Assembly (NCBI GenBank): GCA_026419805.1
Contig: JAOSLS010000054.1
Location: forward strand, 56,680 to 120,679
Source: Ceratocystis colombiana
Taxonomy: Eukaryota; Ascomycota; Sordariomycetes; Microascales; Ceratocystidaceae
Direction: 5' to 3'
Length of the DNA stretch: 64,000 bases
The translations under genes were made by a program, and so were the position numbers. The notes beneath the pieces are model-generated. The model had not been told where the DNA came from, did not search any database, and was given only the letters and a program-made list of their open reading frames with translations. This document shows positions 33,956 to 44,129 of the stretch, in pieces; the first letter of the stretch is position 1, and every line of letters begins with the position of its first letter.

Positions 33956-35458
33956 ATGAAGCCCTCTTCTTTCCTTCCTGTGGGCATCTCTATTTCATCC
34001 ATCTCAGGCGGCTACAGTCCTGGCTCATCCAAGGCAATTGTAGCGCCACAGGACTTTGATATTGAGCCCAGTACTGGGATAGGGTCTACTTCTGGAATTG
34101 GGCTCACTGCTGACGTTCAGTCTGCTGCCGATATCGAGTCTGTTACTGAGTATACTGGGTCTTTTCATGACTCTTCCGATCAGGATGAGGCTACCGAAGA
34201 CTTGCCGCTTGTATCGGATGAGCTTACCGAAGACTTGCCGCCTGTATCGGGTGAGCTTACCGAAGACTTGCCGCCTGTATCGGATGACCCCACTAGTGAT
34301 AAATTCCTCTGGAATCATCTCTATTATCACATTATTGGCGATACCAACGCCATCCAGTTCTACACCCCTCGCTTTTCAAGGGAAGACCAGAGAGTAGTAG
34401 TACGGATTCTAGCTGACCGTGAACGAAAATTCACCAGGGTCTACGATAACTTCCTAGAATTTGAAAGACCCGACCCGCTACATCTGGATATTGAAGAGAT
34501 CTATCACGCCCTTTGCCATGAGTACAAAACAGACTATACAGATATGAACTGGATTGGCATGGATATAGTTGATGATGTTTGGCGCGAGAACATTCGCCTT
34601 TACCGGGAAGATCACGGTTTTGACCCCACCACGAAGATCAGGGTAACTCCTGGACATCCAGACTGGGACTTGTTCATCACTAATCGCTACTTCCTCGATG
34701 CGACCAGAATGGTGCCCAACACTGATGTCCTCGAAATTTCTGTCAGAAGGGAAGTGAGACCCCAATTCAAAGATCCACGAAAAGTTGTGGTTGCCGATGT
34801 TATCACGTTCTGGTTCAAGGAGCCGGAGTCAAGTGAGGAAGACGATAGTATTGATTCTCCCAGCCATTATACTACTAAGTTTTCATCTAAGAGCAAACCG
34901 GCCATTGGTAAGTCTCGTCTGGGACGTCCGACGTTGCAGGATCTTTTCGATGAAACAAAAGAGGAGCATAATAAGGCCGAAAATGTCGAAAATGTCGGCA
35001 ATGACAAGAATGGCGGGAGTGCAGCTCATGGTGAGAATGGTTCTAAGCTTGAGGATGATGCTGAGCTTGAGGGTGATGCTGAGCTTGAGGGTGATGCTGA
35101 GCTTGATGATGATGCTGAGCTTGATGATGATGCTGAGCTTGATGATGATGCTGAGCTTGAGTATGATGCTGAGCTTGATGATGATGCTGAGCTTGATGAT
35201 GATGCTGAGCTTGAGTATGATGCTGAGCTTGATGATGATGCTGAGCTTGATGATGATGCTGAGCTTGAGTATGATTCTGAGCCTGAGGATGGGGACGACA
35301 AGGCGCTCTATGAGGCCATTTCCAGCTATGTCTTGGGATCCCTATGGGATAATAGTGTCAAGACCCCCCCCTCAAACGGTAAAACTAATAACGCCGAGTC
35401 TACCCCAGGACCATCTGGTTCAGAGACTGTCCCAGAGATTGTCCCTGCGTCTTCCTAA
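33956..35458 (+). CDS. Array-family protein, member 7 (500 aa), acidic repeat tail
   Basis: The longest and most divergent member, intronless. The N-terminus MKPSSFLPVGISISSISGGY lacks the CLPxxCF cysteines. A linker holds three 11-residue TEDLPPVSDEL repeats (80-112). The core is clear: a PxL-type strand, then RKFTRVYDNFLEFE, helix LDIEEIYHALCHE, MNWIGMDIVDD (near 197), TPGHPDWDLFI, MVPNTDVLEI, and VITFWFK in place of FSFK. The tail runs about 220 residues with 13 hexapeptide DDDAEL-type repeats. The tail is very acidic, so it could bind cations or basic partners, or simply be disordered. In other frames the repeat makes spurious Met/Leu- and Ser-rich open frames. Confidence 0.85.
   Translation: MKPSSFLPVGISISSISGGYSPGSSKAIVAPQDFDIEPSTGIGSTSGIGLTADVQSAADIESVTEYTGSFHDSSDQDEATEDLPLVSDELTEDLPPVSGELTEDLPPVSDDPTSDKFLWNHLYYHIIGDTNAIQFYTPRFSREDQRVVVRILADRERKFTRVYDNFLEFERPDPLHLDIEEIYHALCHEYKTDYTDMNWIGMDIVDDVWRENIRLYREDHGFDPTTKIRVTPGHPDWDLFITNRYFLDATRMVPNTDVLEISVRREVRPQFKDPRKVVVADVITFWFKEPESSEEDDSIDSPSHYTTKFSSKSKPAIGKSRLGRPTLQDLFDETKEEHNKAENVENVGNDKNGGSAAHGENGSKLEDDAELEGDAELEGDAELDDDAELDDDAELDDDAELEYDAELDDDAELDDDAELEYDAELDDDAELDDDAELEYDSEPEDGDDKALYEAISSYVLGSLWDNSVKTPPSNGKTNNAESTPGPSGSETVPEIVPASS
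34193..34291 (+). repeat. 33-bp coding minisatellite, 3 units
   Basis: Encodes TEDLPLVSDEL, TEDLPPVSGEL and TEDLPPVSDDP in the linker of member 7. Confidence 0.9.
35051..35284 (+). repeat. 18-bp coding minisatellite, 13 units
   Basis: GATGATGATGCTGAGCTT-type units encode DDDAEL, EGDAEL or EYDAEL. The distal part shows a higher-order 54-bp period (DDDAEL, DDDAEL, EYDAEL) repeated about three times, evidence of stepwise duplication. Confidence 0.95.
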
Positions 35459-36319
35459 AAGCTTGGCCCGGGGCTTAGCTCTGGCCGTGGTATAAAGCAA
35501 TATTCAATTCTGGTAACCAAAAAATAATAAAACAAAGACAGCTCTGATTTTCTGAATCAACACGTCCTCATTCCAATGTGACAAATGATCCATATCAAGG
35601 CTTTTTCAGCAAGTAATAGCTTAGGACATCCTACATCATATCGTAAAGTAGGTAGTAGCTTGGAGCTTACAGATGATAGTGTAGAATGAACGCCTACAAA
35701 TCTTTCATAGCCCCTATTAATGCAGATGCTATCAAACTCGCTTCTAAGGACAAGGTGAGTGTTGCTGTGAATGCTTCACTTGAGGCTAGAGAAATAAGCT
35801 CAACAGAGTTTCTGGAGTCTAACCTAGATATCTACTCAAGACTACACCCAGAGTACTTTATTTCATGACTCCTTCCAAGTTTTCTTCCAAGCCAGCACAA
35901 AGATCTACTCCGTGTTGCTAGTCCCAAATTATACTTGTGCTTGACAGCCTAGTTAAGCTATCTCACTGCCAGTGGTGTCACTTTGTTCTGATACAGTCTG
36001 GCGTGCCATAAAGCTCCCTTAATGACGGCTACATGGCTGCAGCAGCCCCATGATCTCATAGATGTATTTTCTATTGATAGCCCTGCACCGTGGCCTACAC
36101 CGATACAAAGCCTGTCGCGCGCACATTGTCATAGGTTGGCCTAGTTATGAATCTTCCTGTGAACGGTGCGGACACTTGCAACCACGCCGGTAGGTGTACC
36201 ACTCGCTCCATAGGTGCAATAGGAGCTAGATGAGAGTGAATCGCTCTCAAGGGGAAAAACGAAAGGTTAGATAGATGATGGACAAACTCACGAAAGTGCA
36301 CGATCCACGTCTGATTGTT
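35459..36319. other. No gene seen
   Basis: 3' flank of member 7 (AATAATAAAAC at 35523) and spacer. Confidence 0.4.
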
Positions 36320-36575
36320 GTTGTTGGTCATCTTCGTCAGGGTTACTAGGGCTTTTGCTTCTGACTGGGTTCGACCAAACATTAGGGTTAGTATTGAACA
36401 TGAAGAGTCTTTTTTCAAGGTCCAAGGTGCAGTGAGGAACATGGAATAGATAGATCGATTGAGATCTGCACTTCAACTAAAATTATATGGAAAACCAATA
36501 GCTAAAAAATCACAGATCCCTTCTTCTTCTCACTGTATGGAAGTTCAACACGTCCTCCCAATTTGCACTGCCTTT
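36320..36575 (-). mobile_element. Diverged TAACAG-family LTR relic, inverted
   Basis: The reverse complement shows GGAGGACGT, GAAGAAGAAGG, ATCTATCTATTC, CATGTTC, AACCCTAATGTTTGG and AGTAACCCTGACG in the same order as the LTRs at 7850, 21197 and 47203. The ends are too eroded to find target duplications. Confidence 0.6.
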
Positions 36576-37485
36576 GTTGGAGATGGGCTATGCTAGCAAG
36601 CCTGTTTCTTGATTATCATAATTCTGTTGAATAAATGATTCATAGTAAGTAATAGTCCCCTATACATCAAATTATCAGTCTAGTAATTAGGTAATGCCGA
36701 TGCATATGTCTTCTGCACGTGCTTGGTTATCATGAAGTTAGCGCATTATGGCCTCCTCGTAGATGGGCAAGAAACACGGCAGACAATTTTGCTGGTGCAC
36801 TTAGAGTACGCTTGACTTTACGTAACTGGCCCGTGCTCAGCTGAGCTTTGGCAGCTGCTGTGCCTCGCATACCTTGCTTTTCGTCGTTGAAGTACTCGCA
36901 CAGGCCAGTAAGCGGACCGCAAGTGATTATTCCTTCTATTCATTACGGTTAGACAAACCCCTGGGTATATTCTGGGTATATTTGATTGTTTATATAATGC
37001 AAGCTAGCAAGGAGATGGAAGATGAACAGATTAGCGTCTTCAAGATCTTATGTGTAAGCTGGCGCCCTGTTAGCCCATCAACATCACGTCTTCGAGATTC
37101 TTTGCGTTTAAACGCTTTAAATGGCCCAGGTTTATACTTGCCAGCTATTTGCCTTCAATATACTGTATTTAGAGACTCTATGGCTTTCGTGATCTAGAAG
37201 CTATATGTAGGCAGAACTGGATGAAAACTGTCTAACCTCGCTGTGACTGTCTATATTACCTTGCTCTCATATAAAAAGGTTGTGTCATGGAACGAGAGCT
37301 CTTCTGTCATCAATGCGCACGCTGCTAAAATTCTAGGACTGACGTGGATCCTGTCTCGGGATCTGTAGGAAACGCTTTGGGGGCACCTTGGGGGCTGAGT
37401 TATAGTTTGCGTTGGTGATGGGTTACATGTTGATATACATATATAACTATGTTGGTTGAGCTACATGGAGGACAAGTATTGTGGA
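36576..37485. other. No gene seen
   Basis: A 107-codon plus frame at 36874-37197 has no motif. Confidence 0.35.
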
Positions 37486-37490
37486 GAATC

Positions 37491-37672
37491 TGTTGCGTGG
37501 CGCAGTATAAATGCTAAGTGGCGTCCCATACGTGCCCCACTTATCCGAACCTATTGTGGCTGATCACGTGACATGATTGACACCACAATACAAAAGGAAT
37601 AGTTCCAGGACGTAGCATAGACTTAAACCCTTTGATAAACCAACTGATTCAACATTTAAGATCTATTCTACA
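37491..37672 (+). mobile_element. Solo LTR, TGTTGCG family (copy 1)
   Basis: 182 bp from TGTTGCGTGGCG to ATCTATTCTACA with TG...CA ends and perfect 5-bp target duplications GAATC (37486-37490 and 37673-37677). About 98 percent identical to the inverted copy at 50711-50892 (four differences counted by eye). Short LTR and 5-bp duplication suit a Ty1/copia-type element. Confidence 0.9.
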
Positions 37673-37677
37673 GAATC

Positions 37678-38204
37678 AGAGAATCGACCTACATTTTAGG
37701 ATAGCTATTCATACGAGACTCACGTATTTATATGCATCAACGTGAGTGATTATAGCGCTTGTTTACTGTGGTCAATAGCTGCGGGGTTACAACTGCCGTA
37801 TCATAGACGCAGGCGTAACACTCACACCCCTAAGCCTACTGGGTTCTTGGCCGCTTCTCACACTTGGAATGCCGCTCTAGATTTAGCCCCCCTGCCAACT
37901 TCTGTATCATGGTAGCTTGAAACAAAGACAAAGTCTTCGTGGCGAGCTCCTTGTTTATACGACAAGTTCACAAATGATTTTCAATCGATGTCGTTTACAT
38001 TGGGCTTGTAAACACAAACACAAGAAAAAGATAATAAAATCATACGCCACCAAATCTAGTGATGAGCTATCTTCAGCAGCACGCATGAATTCTATATTGC
38101 GAAATAAGATATCTACTTGAACTTGGAGCTGAAGAAGCCGATTTTGAAAAAAGAGAGCCGGAGATACTAGCACTAGGGCTTACTCTTGGAGCGTTCCTCT
38201 CCTC
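37678..38204. other. No gene seen
   Basis: Spacer before the 38.2-42.7 kb tandem duplication. Confidence 0.35.
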
Positions 38205-38790
38205 TAAAAAGCTTGTACACAAGAACAACGTGATATTAAGCTCGGCCATCTTGCTTACATTTTATCGTTGTTTGCAGGACTTGTAATGGCGCATAAGGGC
38301 TAAGCTGAAATAAGCACGGCATTGTCGCAGAACGGCAAAAATTGAAGAAAAAAAAAGATAGGCGGGATTGCCAAGCCAGCGTCGTTTCTCTCGTGGCTTT
38401 AGAAGAGCTCCCCAGTTACAGATAGTGCCGTACAAATCAGCCGCAAAGGGAATCCCGCAGCTCCCCAAATTCCACCTTGTAGACCTAGCACACGGCGCAA
38501 CGATCGCATAGGCAGTGCCTCAGCTGGGTTAAATCGCATTCTTGTGTTCTTGGAAAACGGAGCGCTGTAGCTGCAGTCGGCCCTGGCTGTTCGAAAACCT
38601 GCATCGGACATAGTTACTAGGGGCCTTGGGTAGGTCGCTAGACTTCGCTCCACTACTGTAGCATGTCCACTATCAGGGCCCTGTCCTCGGGTTGATACTC
38701 TGTAGTTTTACTCATTGCAGGTCAGGTAGGCACCAGCTGACCCGACTCAACTCCAAGATCGTATATTGCCATTCGGCTTCAACTGAAAAG

Positions 38791-38811
38791 TAGAAGGCAT
38801 GGCTAAAGCCT
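38791..38811 (+). promoter_or_regulatory. Diverged GGCC-AAAGC upstream box, member 8
   Basis: AGGCATGGCTAAAGCCTCC, 430 bp before ATG 39228. The duplicate at 40999-41018 (GACATGGCTGAAGCTTTC) sits 440 bp before ATG 41445. Confidence 0.35.
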
Positions 38812-39144
38812 CCGGTATGTCTATTGAAGTATACTAAGGTTTGAGAGCATATGCTTCACGTGTATAGCATGCAACCTCTCATTTGCAATGCCGGTTATAA
38901 GCCTTTTCAACTAGATAAACTCAACCTACAACCTATCTCCGGCGATACTTGAGAGGCCGCAGAAGACGGGCATAGGTTAATAATATCTAGTGCACTGCTC
39001 GCATGGACTTCTTATTTTCTCTCTTTTTGCGGATCGACGATAACGAATCTAGATGTAACTTGACCATTGGTTCTCTATATTGAAAATATCACATCATGCT
39101 AAACACACTGTAAGCTGATATGGGTAAATAGGTGGAAACGAAAG

Positions 39145-39154
39145 AATAAATACC
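39145..39154 (+). promoter_or_regulatory. TATA-like core promoter, member 8
   Basis: AATAAATACCACTGTG, 83 bp before ATG 39228, preceded by GAAACGAAAG. Confidence 0.6.
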
Positions 39155-39227
39155 ACTGTGACTCCATCGCCCCCTTTGGTACTTTCTCCGGGACATTCTT
39201 TTATTCTAGTTCGACCTATCATCTAAC

Positions 39228-40103
39228 ATGCGGATTTCTCACCTCGCTTCTCTTTGCCTGCCTTTCTCGTGCTTCAAGAACTGCAAGCCGAGTTCTACTG
39301 ATGCTACTGCTCAATCTACACAAGCTGCTCAACCTACACAAGCTGACGTGGAATCATTTGACACGGCCACTTCCGTGGCTTCGGATCCTACTTCGATATA
39401 CTACTTGGAAGAGCATGGCTATCTTTTGTGGGATATTGATAATGGCGACACTGGTTTTAAACTCTACTCTCTATTGTACGGTAATGGCTTACGAGATCCT
39501 GTTCTCCATATTGACTTGAATATCGACCACAAAGTCACTACAATCTTCAACAACAACTTGGATGATGAAAAGCCTGATGAGAAGAATCTGAAGCTGGAGC
39601 AGATTTTCCATGGTCTCTGCTATAAGGAGAACATTGACTATAATGAAATGAATTGGATCGTGATGGACGTCAACGACTGGAGCATCAACGACGCTATCAG
39701 ATCTTATCGCAGAGACAACCACCTTACCCACAAGGCCCAGATCAGAGTCACTCCCCAAGACAAAGGCTGGAGCACCTTTTCTGAAATGCATTACTACAAA
39801 TCAGCAGCAAAAATGATTCCTGAAAAGGAAATTGACCGGATCATTGTGGCGCAGCGGAAAATGGAGACGTATGGCACCCGTTTCCAGGCTATTATTATCG
39901 AAACCTTGAGGTTCTCATTCAAACGTCCGTCCCAGAACGAAGACACCAATGTCGATCCCGTTGAAGCCCGGGCTGCCGAACTTGCTGCCGAAGATAATTT
40001 GGAGGCTGCCGTAGAGATTGCAGCGAATGCTGCAGCAGCTCATGACAATGCAATGTTGGAAGGTGGAACAGAAAGTTGCCCGGACACTGGCTTGGGCAAC
40101 TAA
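39228..40103 (+). CDS. Array-family protein, member 8 (291 aa), unknown function
   Basis: Intronless, canonical member. MRISHLASLCLPFSCFKNC (1-19), Thr/Gln linker, EEHGYLLWDID (61-71), PVLHIDLN (91-98), KVTTIFNNNLD (102-112), helix LEQIFHGLCYKE (123-134), MNWIVMDVNDW (141-151), IRSYRRDNHL (157-166), VTPQDKGWSTFS (174-185), YYKSAAKMIPEKEIDRII (189-206) and LRFSFK (228-233). The tail AAELAAEDNLEAAVEIAANA (249-268) is a predicted helix. Twin of the gene at 41445 in the tandem duplication, sharing the KNCKPSSTDATAQ linker start. Confidence 0.9.
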   Translation: MRISHLASLCLPFSCFKNCKPSSTDATAQSTQAAQPTQADVESFDTATSVASDPTSIYYLEEHGYLLWDIDNGDTGFKLYSLLYGNGLRDPVLHIDLNIDHKVTTIFNNNLDDEKPDEKNLKLEQIFHGLCYKENIDYNEMNWIVMDVNDWSINDAIRSYRRDNHLTHKAQIRVTPQDKGWSTFSEMHYYKSAAKMIPEKEIDRIIVAQRKMETYGTRFQAIIIETLRFSFKRPSQNEDTNVDPVEARAAELAAEDNLEAAVEIAANAAAAHDNAMLEGGTESCPDTGLGN

Positions 40104-41346
40104 GCGGCCTTCTATCTACATTTTACCATCACTCCATGGTATGTCTGTAGACAACTAGGGTCTCCAAATCTAGCCTAACGCTTGAATCTAATCACGACTA
40201 AACATTATTCTTTTTACATCAATTTTGCCCCGTACGCAAGAACACACTTGAAATTGCATATATCTAGGAACTAAGCCCAAACAGAGCATACGCTAAGCCA
40301 ATATGCCGTGGCGACTGAGCCCCAGGCCGTAAGAAGAACCTTCAGCAAAGATATACGCGACTTTTTGCTTGTAACCTTGTAGCCAGGCTCTACACTTTGT
40401 TTACCAAAACCACTAGTAGATTGCGATTCAAGGTTGTGCTTGCAGTCTAAGACAACATGATGTTAAGCTCGACTATCTTATCGTTCCTTACAGGACTTGC
40501 AGCGACACATAAGGGCGAAGCTTTCATAAACATGTCGTTGTCACAGAACGACAAAAAAATGAAAAACGAAAAAAGACAGGCGGGATTGCCAAGCCAGCAT
40601 CGTTTCTCTCGTGGCTTGAGAAGAGCTCCCCAGTTACAGATAGTGCCGTACAAATCAGCCGCAAAGGGAATCCCGCAGCTCCCCAAATTCCACCTTGTAG
40701 ACCTAGCACACGGCGCAACGATCGCATAGGCAGTGCCTCAGCTGGGTTAAATCGCATTCTTGTATTGTTCTAAAACGGAGCGCTGTAACTGCAGTCAGCC
40801 ATGGTTGTTCGGAAATCTGCATTGGACATAGTTACTAGGGGCCTAGGGTAGGTCGCTAGATTCTGCTCCACTACCATAGCATGCCCTGTCTTCGGCTTGA
40901 TAATCTGCAGTATTACACATTGGAGTTCAGCTAGGCATCGGCTGACCCGACTCAACTCCAAGATCGTATACTGTCATTCGGCTTCAACTAAAAAATAAAA
41001 GACATGGCTGAAGCTTTCTGTATCTCCGCTAGAGTTCATGAAGCTTTGCGAGTATGGGCTACACGTATATGGCATGTTACTTCTCATTTGCAATGCCGGT
41101 GATAAGCCTTCTCAACTAGACCAACTCAACCCACAGCTTATCTCCGATGATGCTCTAGATATTACTGAAGACGAAAATGGGCTAATATCTGGTGCATTGC
41201 TCGTGTGGTCTTATTCTTTTCTCTGTTTTTTGTGGATCGACTATATTGAATGAATCTATATATAACTTGATCTTTCATTTTGCATATTGAAAACACCACA
41301 TCTTGTCAAAAACGCTGTAAGCCAATGGTTGGATAGGTGAAGCGAA

Positions 41347-41355
41347 AGAATAAAT
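41347..41355 (+). promoter_or_regulatory. TATA-like core promoter, member 9
   Basis: AATAAATAC, 98 bp before ATG 41445. The coding frame is open through it from 41337, supporting the downstream start. Confidence 0.6.
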
Positions 41356-41444
41356 ACTACTTCCATGCACTGCCGGTATTCCATCGTTCCCTACAGCACT
41401 TTCTCCAGCACGTTCTTTTCTTCCGATTCGGCCTGTCATCCAAC

Positions 41445-42308
41445 ATGTTGCTTTCTCACTTCACTTCTCTCTGCATGTCTTTCTGGCTCTTCAAGAACTG
41501 TAAGCCGAGTTCTACTGATGCTACCGCTCAGCTTACAGAGGCTGCCGAGGAATCTCTTGAAACGACCCTTCCCGCGACTTTGGATCCTACTTCGAAAAAC
41601 TACTTGGAAGAGCATGGATACGGTGTGTGGAATGTCGATCGTCGCAAAGGTGGCTTTCAAATCTACACTCTATCCCACGGTGACAGAATAGGAGATCTTG
41701 TTCTCCATGTTAACTTGGATGTCAAACACAAAGTCACTACAATCTTCAAGACCAAATTGGAATCTGGCGAGCCTGATGAGAAAAATCCGAATCCGAAGCC
41801 CGATCAGATTTTCCATGCTCTCTGCTATAAGAAAAACATAGACTTCAACGAAATGAACTGGATCGTGATGGATGTCAACGACTGGCGCACCAACGAGGCT
41901 ATCCGATTTTATCGCAGAGATAACCACCTCTCCCGCAAGGCCCAGATCAGAGTCACCCCCCAAGACAAAGGCTGGAGCATCTTTTCTCAAATGAATTACT
42001 ACAAAACGGCAGCCAAAATGATCCCTGATAAGGAAATTGATAAGATCCTCGTGGTACGACAGGAAAGGCAGACGTATGTCACCGATCACCAGGCTGAAAT
42101 TATCGAAACCTTGAGGTTCTCATTCAAAAGTCCGTCCCAAGACGAGGAGACATATGTCGACCCTATCGAAGCCCATGCTGCTGAACTTGCTGCTGAAGAT
42201 AATGTGAAAGCTGCCGTAGAGATTGCAGCGAATGCTGTAGTAGCTCATGAGAAAGAAATCTTGGAAGATACAACAGAAAGTCTCCCAGATGCTACTTTGG
42301 ATAGCTGA
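41445..42308 (+). CDS. Array-family protein, member 9 (287 aa), unknown function
   Basis: Intronless twin of member 8. ATG 41445 follows CCAAC and gives MLLSHFTSLCMSFWLFKNC. Differences from the twin are clustered: the linker lost a TQAAQPTQ duplication, KGGFQIYTLSHG replaces GFKLYSLLYG, and a short NPNPK insertion precedes the PDQIFHALCY helix. The core from MNWIVMDVNDW to LRFSFK is nearly unchanged, as is the AAELAAEDN tail. An AATAAAC about 95 bp after the stop (42401-42407) may be the polyadenylation signal. Confidence 0.9.
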   Translation: MLLSHFTSLCMSFWLFKNCKPSSTDATAQLTEAAEESLETTLPATLDPTSKNYLEEHGYGVWNVDRRKGGFQIYTLSHGDRIGDLVLHVNLDVKHKVTTIFKTKLESGEPDEKNPNPKPDQIFHALCYKKNIDFNEMNWIVMDVNDWRTNEAIRFYRRDNHLSRKAQIRVTPQDKGWSIFSQMNYYKTAAKMIPDKEIDKILVVRQERQTYVTDHQAEIIETLRFSFKSPSQDEETYVDPIEAHAAELAAEDNVKAAVEIAANAVVAHEKEILEDTTESLPDATLDS

Positions 42309-42655
42309 GTGGTCTGCCATCTGCATTTTCCTACCACTCTATGATATATTTGTAGATAACCAGAGCATTTAAAGTCACCCCGCTGACTGAGTCTAATCAT
42401 TAATAAACACTATTTTTCAACATCTATTTTTGCCCTCTGCGCAAGAACACACTTGAAATTGCATCTACCTAGGAACTAAGCCCAAACAGACCATACACTA
42501 AGCCAAGATGACGTGGCGACTGAGCCCCAGGCCTTAGGAAGAGCCTTCCGCAAAGATATACGCGACGTTCGCTTGTAACCTTGTTGCTAGGCTCTATACC
42601 TTGTTTATCAGAACCACTTGTAGATTGCCATTTGCGGTTGTGTTTGTGGTTTAAT

Positions 42656-43155
42656 GCTCTTCTGTGTAACCTAGGCGGCGCACGCCTGTCTTGCTGCTCC
42701 TGGGCTATGTCTGGACTTTCACGTCCTTTTTTTCTGAAAGTAGCTAACTGCTCATCATCTGCTTCAGTTTACGGATGGCCGATACTTCCCACAAGTAGCC
42801 AATGTACTAGTCTGTTGGCCAAGGCCTACTTGATTTGCCAACCTACCTTGATGAAAAACAACGATGCATAGTGTCGTATACCTTCCCCGCTACGTAGCCG
42901 CATGGCGTTATCTAATTCTGAAAGCAAAGACTTTAATGAAGGTAATCTAATGCTTGAGACGACTCCTTTATTAAGTTTCGATCTAGATACACTCGAATGC
43001 TGCATCCGGTTTATAACTGCCCTTCCAAACACATGTTTCGTCGCTGTTGCTAGATAACCGCCATTCTATGATTTCCCCCGTCGGAATGCCGAATTCCATG
43101 TCAAATATGCCGTAGGGCTGGAACTACTACCCTAATCCAAAAGCTTTCGGACAGT
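42656..43155. other. No gene seen
   Basis: Spacer between the convergent members 9 and 10. Confidence 0.4.
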
Positions 43156-44013
43156 TTACAAACTGTTTTTCCGGTCAGTTTCCAGAACGTCCTCTGCCAC
43201 CTTCAAAGCAGCATTCAAACTGTCCTCATCGAAAAACTGGGCAACAACTGCTTCAGGCTCAGAGGAAGCCATCTCGTCTTTTGGCACTTTTTTCTTGAAT
43301 GAGAACGCCATCATTTCAGCAACAATGGCTGGGTATGCTGAGCCAGATATCGGACGCTCCTGCCTGCTGATGATGATTCTGTCAATATCAAAGCCAGGCA
43401 CCATATCGTGGGCATCCCAATAGTATTTGGTCCGTAAATCTGTGTAAAACTCCAAATCGTCGGGCGTGACTACGATATTATCCTTAGGCCTAAGGTCATG
43501 TTTCTCGCGATAACGGACAATGGTAGAGCGAGTACCTGAGTCCAATACATCCATGATAATCCATTTCAATTGATCAACCTCAAAACCTTGTTCATTGCAA
43601 AAGGCTTTGGAGATTTCAGAAAGACGCAGCGTGTTTTCGTCCGGCATTTGGGAAGGCGTAATTTTACGAATGTCTTTTGCGTCAAACGATACTTCAGAAC
43701 CGTATCTTTCGACATACAAGTTGTTATCAAAGAAGATAATGGCTTTGTTATTCGCGTCATAGTAAAGCTGAAGCACTGGTTCCACACTGTCCGGCTTGTA
43801 GCGTTGGGAATAAAAGTTGGTGATGCCACTTTTTCGAACCGAACGAAGATAGCCGTGATCATTCAAATAGCTGGAATCCGGGTAGGCCATCATAGTGGTT
43901 CCGGGCTCGGCATTTCCAACCACGCGAGCAGGCCCTTGGCTATCTGAAGCGGCTTTGCAGCCAGGGAAATACAGCAGCGATAAGCCAGCAGACAGTAAAT
44001 AGGAGACGCGCAT
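43156..44013 (-). CDS. Array-family protein, member 10 (285 aa), classical signal peptide
   Basis: Intronless. The start at 44013 gives MRVSYLLSAGLSLLYFPGCK, the best signal-peptide-like N-terminus of the family, and the main support for secretion. Landmarks: NDHGYLRS, EPVLQLYYD, KAIIFFDNNL, then a roughly 20-residue insertion (DAKDIRKITPSQMPDENT) before LRLSEISKAFCNE; LKWIIMDVLD; VVTPDDLEF (the usual Trp of this motif is absent); MVPGFDIDRIIISRQER; MMAFSFKK. The tail DEDSLNAALKVAEDVLE stops early, without the Ser/Gly-rich end of the others. Confidence 0.88.
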   Translation of the reverse strand: MRVSYLLSAGLSLLYFPGCKAASDSQGPARVVGNAEPGTTMMAYPDSSYLNDHGYLRSVRKSGITNFYSQRYKPDSVEPVLQLYYDANNKAIIFFDNNLYVERYGSEVSFDAKDIRKITPSQMPDENTLRLSEISKAFCNEQGFEVDQLKWIIMDVLDSGTRSTIVRYREKHDLRPKDNIVVTPDDLEFYTDLRTKYYWDAHDMVPGFDIDRIIISRQERPISGSAYPAIVAEMMAFSFKKKVPKDEMASSEPEAVVAQFFDEDSLNAALKVAEDVLETDRKNSL

Positions 44014-44120
44014 CTTGGGCAATACGTCGTAGTAAAAAGAGAAATGAAGAAGTAAAGGTATGGAAAGCGGAGTAATTATGGCTCATAGAGGACTTGTTCA
44101 ATCCGCTGGACACAGCAGAG

Positions 44121-44129
44121 GTATTTATT
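44121..44129 (-). promoter_or_regulatory. TATA-like core promoter, member 10
   Basis: AATAAATAC on the minus strand, followed by CTCTGCTGTG, 108 bp before the ATG. Confidence 0.6.

Larger units (their letters stand above)
38205..42655 (+). repeat. Tandem segmental duplication (two units of about 2.2 kb)
   Basis: Unit 1 (about 38205-40440) and unit 2 (about 40440-42655) are collinear: a near-identical block (38380-38600 and 40595-40815), a diverged 5' region, one family gene (39228 or 41445), and a near-identical 3' flank containing CGCAAGAACACACTTGAAAT and GTGGCGACTGAGCCCCAGGC. The 5' block is more alike than the genes, which may reflect gene conversion or different selection. Confidence 0.85.

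Noticed and set aside
35051..35284. CRISPR-like regular array
   Set aside because: Units are contiguous without unique spacers, in frame within a coding region, in a eukaryotic setting.
34785..35495. 236-codon plus-strand frame rich in MMLSL repeats, and the Ser/Ala-rich minus frame 35026-35301
   Set aside because: Alternate-frame readings of the 18-bp repeat in member 7; no start context or promoter, and they overlap a better gene.
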